In this document: positions 61,510-64,000 of the stretch, piece by piece | Numbering within the stretch: position 1 is the stretch's first letter | Layout: the number at the start of each line of letters is the position of its first letter | Assembly: GCA_019096195.1 (NCBI GenBank) | Contig: JAGTXK010000014.1 | Location: forward strand, 1 to 64,000 | Reading direction: 5' to 3' | Source of the DNA: Boletus sp. NGJ | Lineage: Eukaryota > Basidiomycota > Agaricomycetes > Boletales > Boletaceae | DNA length: 64,000 nt | Notes under the pieces: model-generated | Database searches by the model: none | Told to the model about the DNA's origin: nothing | Seen by the model: the letters and a program-made list of their open reading frames with translations, nothing else | Translations under genes and position numbers: made by a program

Positions 61510-61943
61510 TATGACCCGTTTCTCGAGGATGGTGTAATTGTCACACCCATCCGCATCAGCTGTCACATCGGTGCGGTCAAAAAATCTTTGTGCAACACCA
61601 TGACGGAACAGCTTGACGCTAGTTCATCGAATACTACCCATAAAATTCGAACGTTCAACGTTCAACAGTGGTTCACCGTTTGGCTTTCATTACCTGATAC
61701 CCAGCATCCACGATGGCGCATAAAGTATTCAGGAAGCACGGCAATATGACAGACGTGGGGGTGTTGCATCGCAAGATTTTGGTGGAGTCTCTGTTCGTAT
61801 GATGTAACTCGTGTATACGATGCATAGGCATACAACATGATGCATGATCTGTGTGCCGTTGCGCATTGAGGCCCTCCGCTTCCTCAAGCGCTCACCTCAT
61901 TAATCGCGAGAAAAAAAATATCAAGCAGCAGCCGCGTGATGAT
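61510..61943. other. Convergent 3' flanks of site-2 protease and eL38
   Basis: No supported frame or repeat. Confidence 0.5.
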
Positions 61944-62399
61944 TTACTTCTTCTTGGCTGGCTGGGCCAAGTCCACAACGCTCAAGCCTACAAGTGCAGC
62001 ATCGTCACCAGCTGTGCCGGAAACATGTCAAGTGTGGGCAGGCGTACCAGGAGGGAGGCTCTGCTTGAGCTTCTCGGCCTTGTCTGGGTCGTCGATGGAG
62101 AGGGTGTAAAGATATCTTGAACACCGGACTTTGAACTTGGTCTGAGCCTTGCCGGTAGGCGTTTTTGCAGCGACCTTCTTTATCCGGGCCTCTATAAGTC
62201 GGTCGAGGGAGAGGTGTAGTATACGCAGAGAAAGCGTAGGAATCAAGATGTGTGCGCTCAAGTGGTGAATTTGCTCCAACACTTACGCGTAGCATCCTTC
62301 CGCCGCGCAATCTCGATGAATTGTTTGATATCCCGGATTTCTTTAGGCTACATGCAATGTCAAGACACAGACTGAAATATATAAAATGCTGCGTACCAT
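61944..62399 (-). CDS. RPL38: Cytosolic large-subunit ribosomal protein eL38
   Basis: Small ribosomal protein. The first exon contains only the start codon (62397-62399) within the coding sequence: intron 1 (62348-62396, 49 nt) begins directly after ATG. Exon 2 reads [20 protein letters not shown]; exon 3 reads [20 protein letters not shown], then [29 protein letters not shown]; exon 4 reads [13 protein letters not shown] and stops at 61944-61946. The product, about 83 residues, is full length. Early-intron placement is common for ribosomal protein genes. Confidence 0.95.
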
Positions 62400-62770
62400 G
62401 GCGAACGAGGTTTTGACGTTTCCTATGTGCTGTCTTCGACAGTATCTTGAAATGCGTCAATTGAGTGCATAAGTGGCTGAACTCTAAATTACTAGTTTTG
62501 CGGGAAATTCCGGGGAGTAGGTCACACCTGTGACACCAGCCAGTACTCACTAAGTAGATAAAGATCGTCCTGTTCAAATGCGCTCCAAAGGTTATGGGAA
62601 AGGGAAACCCTAATTATAAACTATATCATTGTCAAGGGTAACCAGGAAAAGTAATGGGCGAAGGCTACAAGGTAATACAAGACCTAATGATTACATATCG
62701 TGGCGAGTAAAAAAGCAATATGATGGGGCGACGCTCATAATAAGAACATGATGGTCGTAAATTTCAGTCG
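62400..62770. other. eL38 promoter and myosin 3' flank
   Basis: Both flanking genes are on the minus strand. Nothing else seen. Confidence 0.5.
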
Positions 62771-64000
62771 TCATGACGGCTTGAGCCTGCGCGGGGAACC
62801 GAGAGAGGAGGCTCCAGATGCGCTGGTTGTATCGCTGATCACAGAAGACGCAGGTCTGTTGATACGACTACGGAGCCGTTCAACCTCGCGCTCTAGGCTA
62901 GAGGCATTATGAATATCAGGGGTTACACCAACGGTTTAGCTGACTTACGTCAAAGTGCTTTGTTTGGCTTCTGCAGCTTGTAGCTCAAGTCGACGGTTGA
63001 CGCGAACTAATTCACTTTCGGAGGATTGCTGTACTATTGTTCAGCGAGGAGACCAATGGAAGCTGAGTCAACCAACCGCTTTATCAAGTTTCTCACGGAG
63101 GGATTGGATCTGGGTCTCAGAAAGTTTCCGGTCCTCATCTAGTTTCAAACGATGGTGTTCACTTTCCCGAAGCTGTAGTTGGATATCCCTGACCGCTTTG
63201 TCGGAAGAACGAAGTGCCGTGATGTGTCTCTTGTCGTTGGAGGCTTGGGTGAGCTGAGTTGTAAGTTCTTCGATGCGAGCTTGTAATTGGCGAATAGTCG
63301 CATTAGGCTGAGGCGTGCTAGTATACGATTTCGTTTCCAGGTCCACGATCCGGAGATTGAGGTCCTTAACTTGCTTCTCCAACTGAGCCTACGGGGGGAG
63401 TAAGGAAAACGTCTCTAGAGTATATGAAAGATTTACATACATTTTTTCTGTCCAACTCTGTATTCTCCATGCGAATTTTATCGAGCTCCAGCTGGCTTTC
63501 TGCAGCATGGCTTTCTGCAGCTTTCATGCGGCCAAAGGCCATAGAGACGCGATCTTCTTGTTCTTCCAGAGAGCGCTCAAGATCCTGCTTCTCGAGCTGG
63601 AGTTTCTGTAACTCTCGATCTGATGTTACCTTGCTCGCGTCAATATGGTCGAGCTTGATGCCCTCCAGTTCCGCCTGTAGTGAGCGCCTTGCTTTTTGGA
63701 GCATCGCACGGTCCGCCTCCGCGTCGTTCAAAACGCTCCTTAGCTCACGAACTTGAGAGTGTAGAGAAACAATTTGTGCTTGTTGATCAGACTGCACCGC
63801 GGTAGAGGTCTCGTACGCCTTCGTCAAATCTGCGATCTTGGTGTCCAGGCGTTCTTTCTCTCTCTTCCATGCGCCACCATTGTAAATTTCCTCGTCGAAG
63901 CGTAACTGGAGTTCGTCGTAGTCCGAATGGATCTTGCGGTTATCTTCACGAAGTCGGGTCATGGTGTCACGTTGTGATTGAAGCTCTGGAATATTATGAG
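62771..64000 (-). CDS. Class II myosin heavy chain, C-terminal tail (partial, runs off the window)
   Basis: The 5' part lies beyond base 64000. The visible part is almost pure heptad coiled coil: RLREDNRKIHSDYDELQLRF, WKREKERLDTKIADLTKAYE, AQLEKQVKDLNLRIVDLETK, RQLQARIEELTTQL, SELVRVNRRLELQAAEAKQS and LEREVERLRSRI. A short Ser-rich non-helical tail ends SPRRLKPS at 62771. Small introns interrupt near 62898-62947, 63030-63077 and 63385-63440. Motor domain not visible, so the myosin call rests on the tail pattern and on the basic tailpiece; another long coiled-coil protein is possible. Conventional myosin II drives the cytokinetic ring. Confidence 0.72.

Overview
This window is nuclear DNA of a filamentous basidiomycete, most likely an Agaricomycete. 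The evidence is the gene content (a Psi-factor-type fatty acid dioxygenase, a glutamic peptidase, a GH95 fucosidase, a membrane-anchored GH16 enzyme and a class II myosin tail) and the architecture: nearly every gene is cut by several introns of about 45-60 nt with GT..AG ends. I cannot name the genus. I support 22 apparently functional or partial protein genes, a split-frame peptidase, two degraded gene relics and two identical tRNA-Gly(GCC) genes.

Layout. 1-4.2 kb: leader without a gene, then gamma-tubulin complex protein 2 (+). 4.2-6.2 kb: no recognisable gene. 6.26-8.64 kb: glutamic peptidase (eqolisin) and mitochondrial ribosomal protein bS4m, both with a single-base frame break in otherwise conserved sequence. 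8.6-11.5 kb: gene-poor, holding a relic of a GH3-family acyl-adenylating enzyme (-). 11.5-21 kb: an unrecognised membrane/coiled-coil protein, a head-to-head pair of a CUE-domain ER protein and a class I glutamine amidotransferase, a Qc-SNARE, and eIF3 subunit L. 21-30 kb: Gad8/Ypk1 AGC kinase, a GH18 chitinase with C-terminal chitin-binding module, and the septation GTPase Spg1, with long empty stretches. 30-40 kb: an intronless multi-pass membrane protein, an Mss4/Dss4-like factor, two tRNA-Gly genes bracketing a GH95 alpha-fucosidase, its decayed duplicate, and V-ATPase subunit E. 40-47 kb: a divergent pair of a GT2 polysaccharide-synthase-like membrane enzyme and a membrane-anchored GH16 glucanase. 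47-58 kb: saccharopine dehydrogenase (LYS1), a flavin monooxygenase, a small cysteine-rich secreted protein with a likely GPI tail, and a fatty acid dioxygenase/P450 fusion. 58-64 kb: Ykt6 and a site-2 protease head-to-head, ribosomal protein eL38, and the tail end of a class II myosin running off the edge.

Most genes are housekeeping: cytoskeleton (GCP2, myosin II, Spg1), membrane traffic (Syn8-like, Ykt6, Dss4-like), translation (eIF3l, eL38, bS4m), signalling (Gad8, site-2 protease). Wall enzymes (chitinase, GT2, GH16) and secreted hydrolases form the accessory layer. I did not find a convincing undescribed multi-gene system. The best leads are the duplicated and decaying GH95 and GH3 loci, an E-box cluster between two divergent accessory genes, Gcn4-like sites at LYS1, a 7-nt microexon, and a lineage-restricted membrane protein. 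Single-base frame breaks in two or three conserved genes should be treated as possible assembly errors until raw reads are checked.
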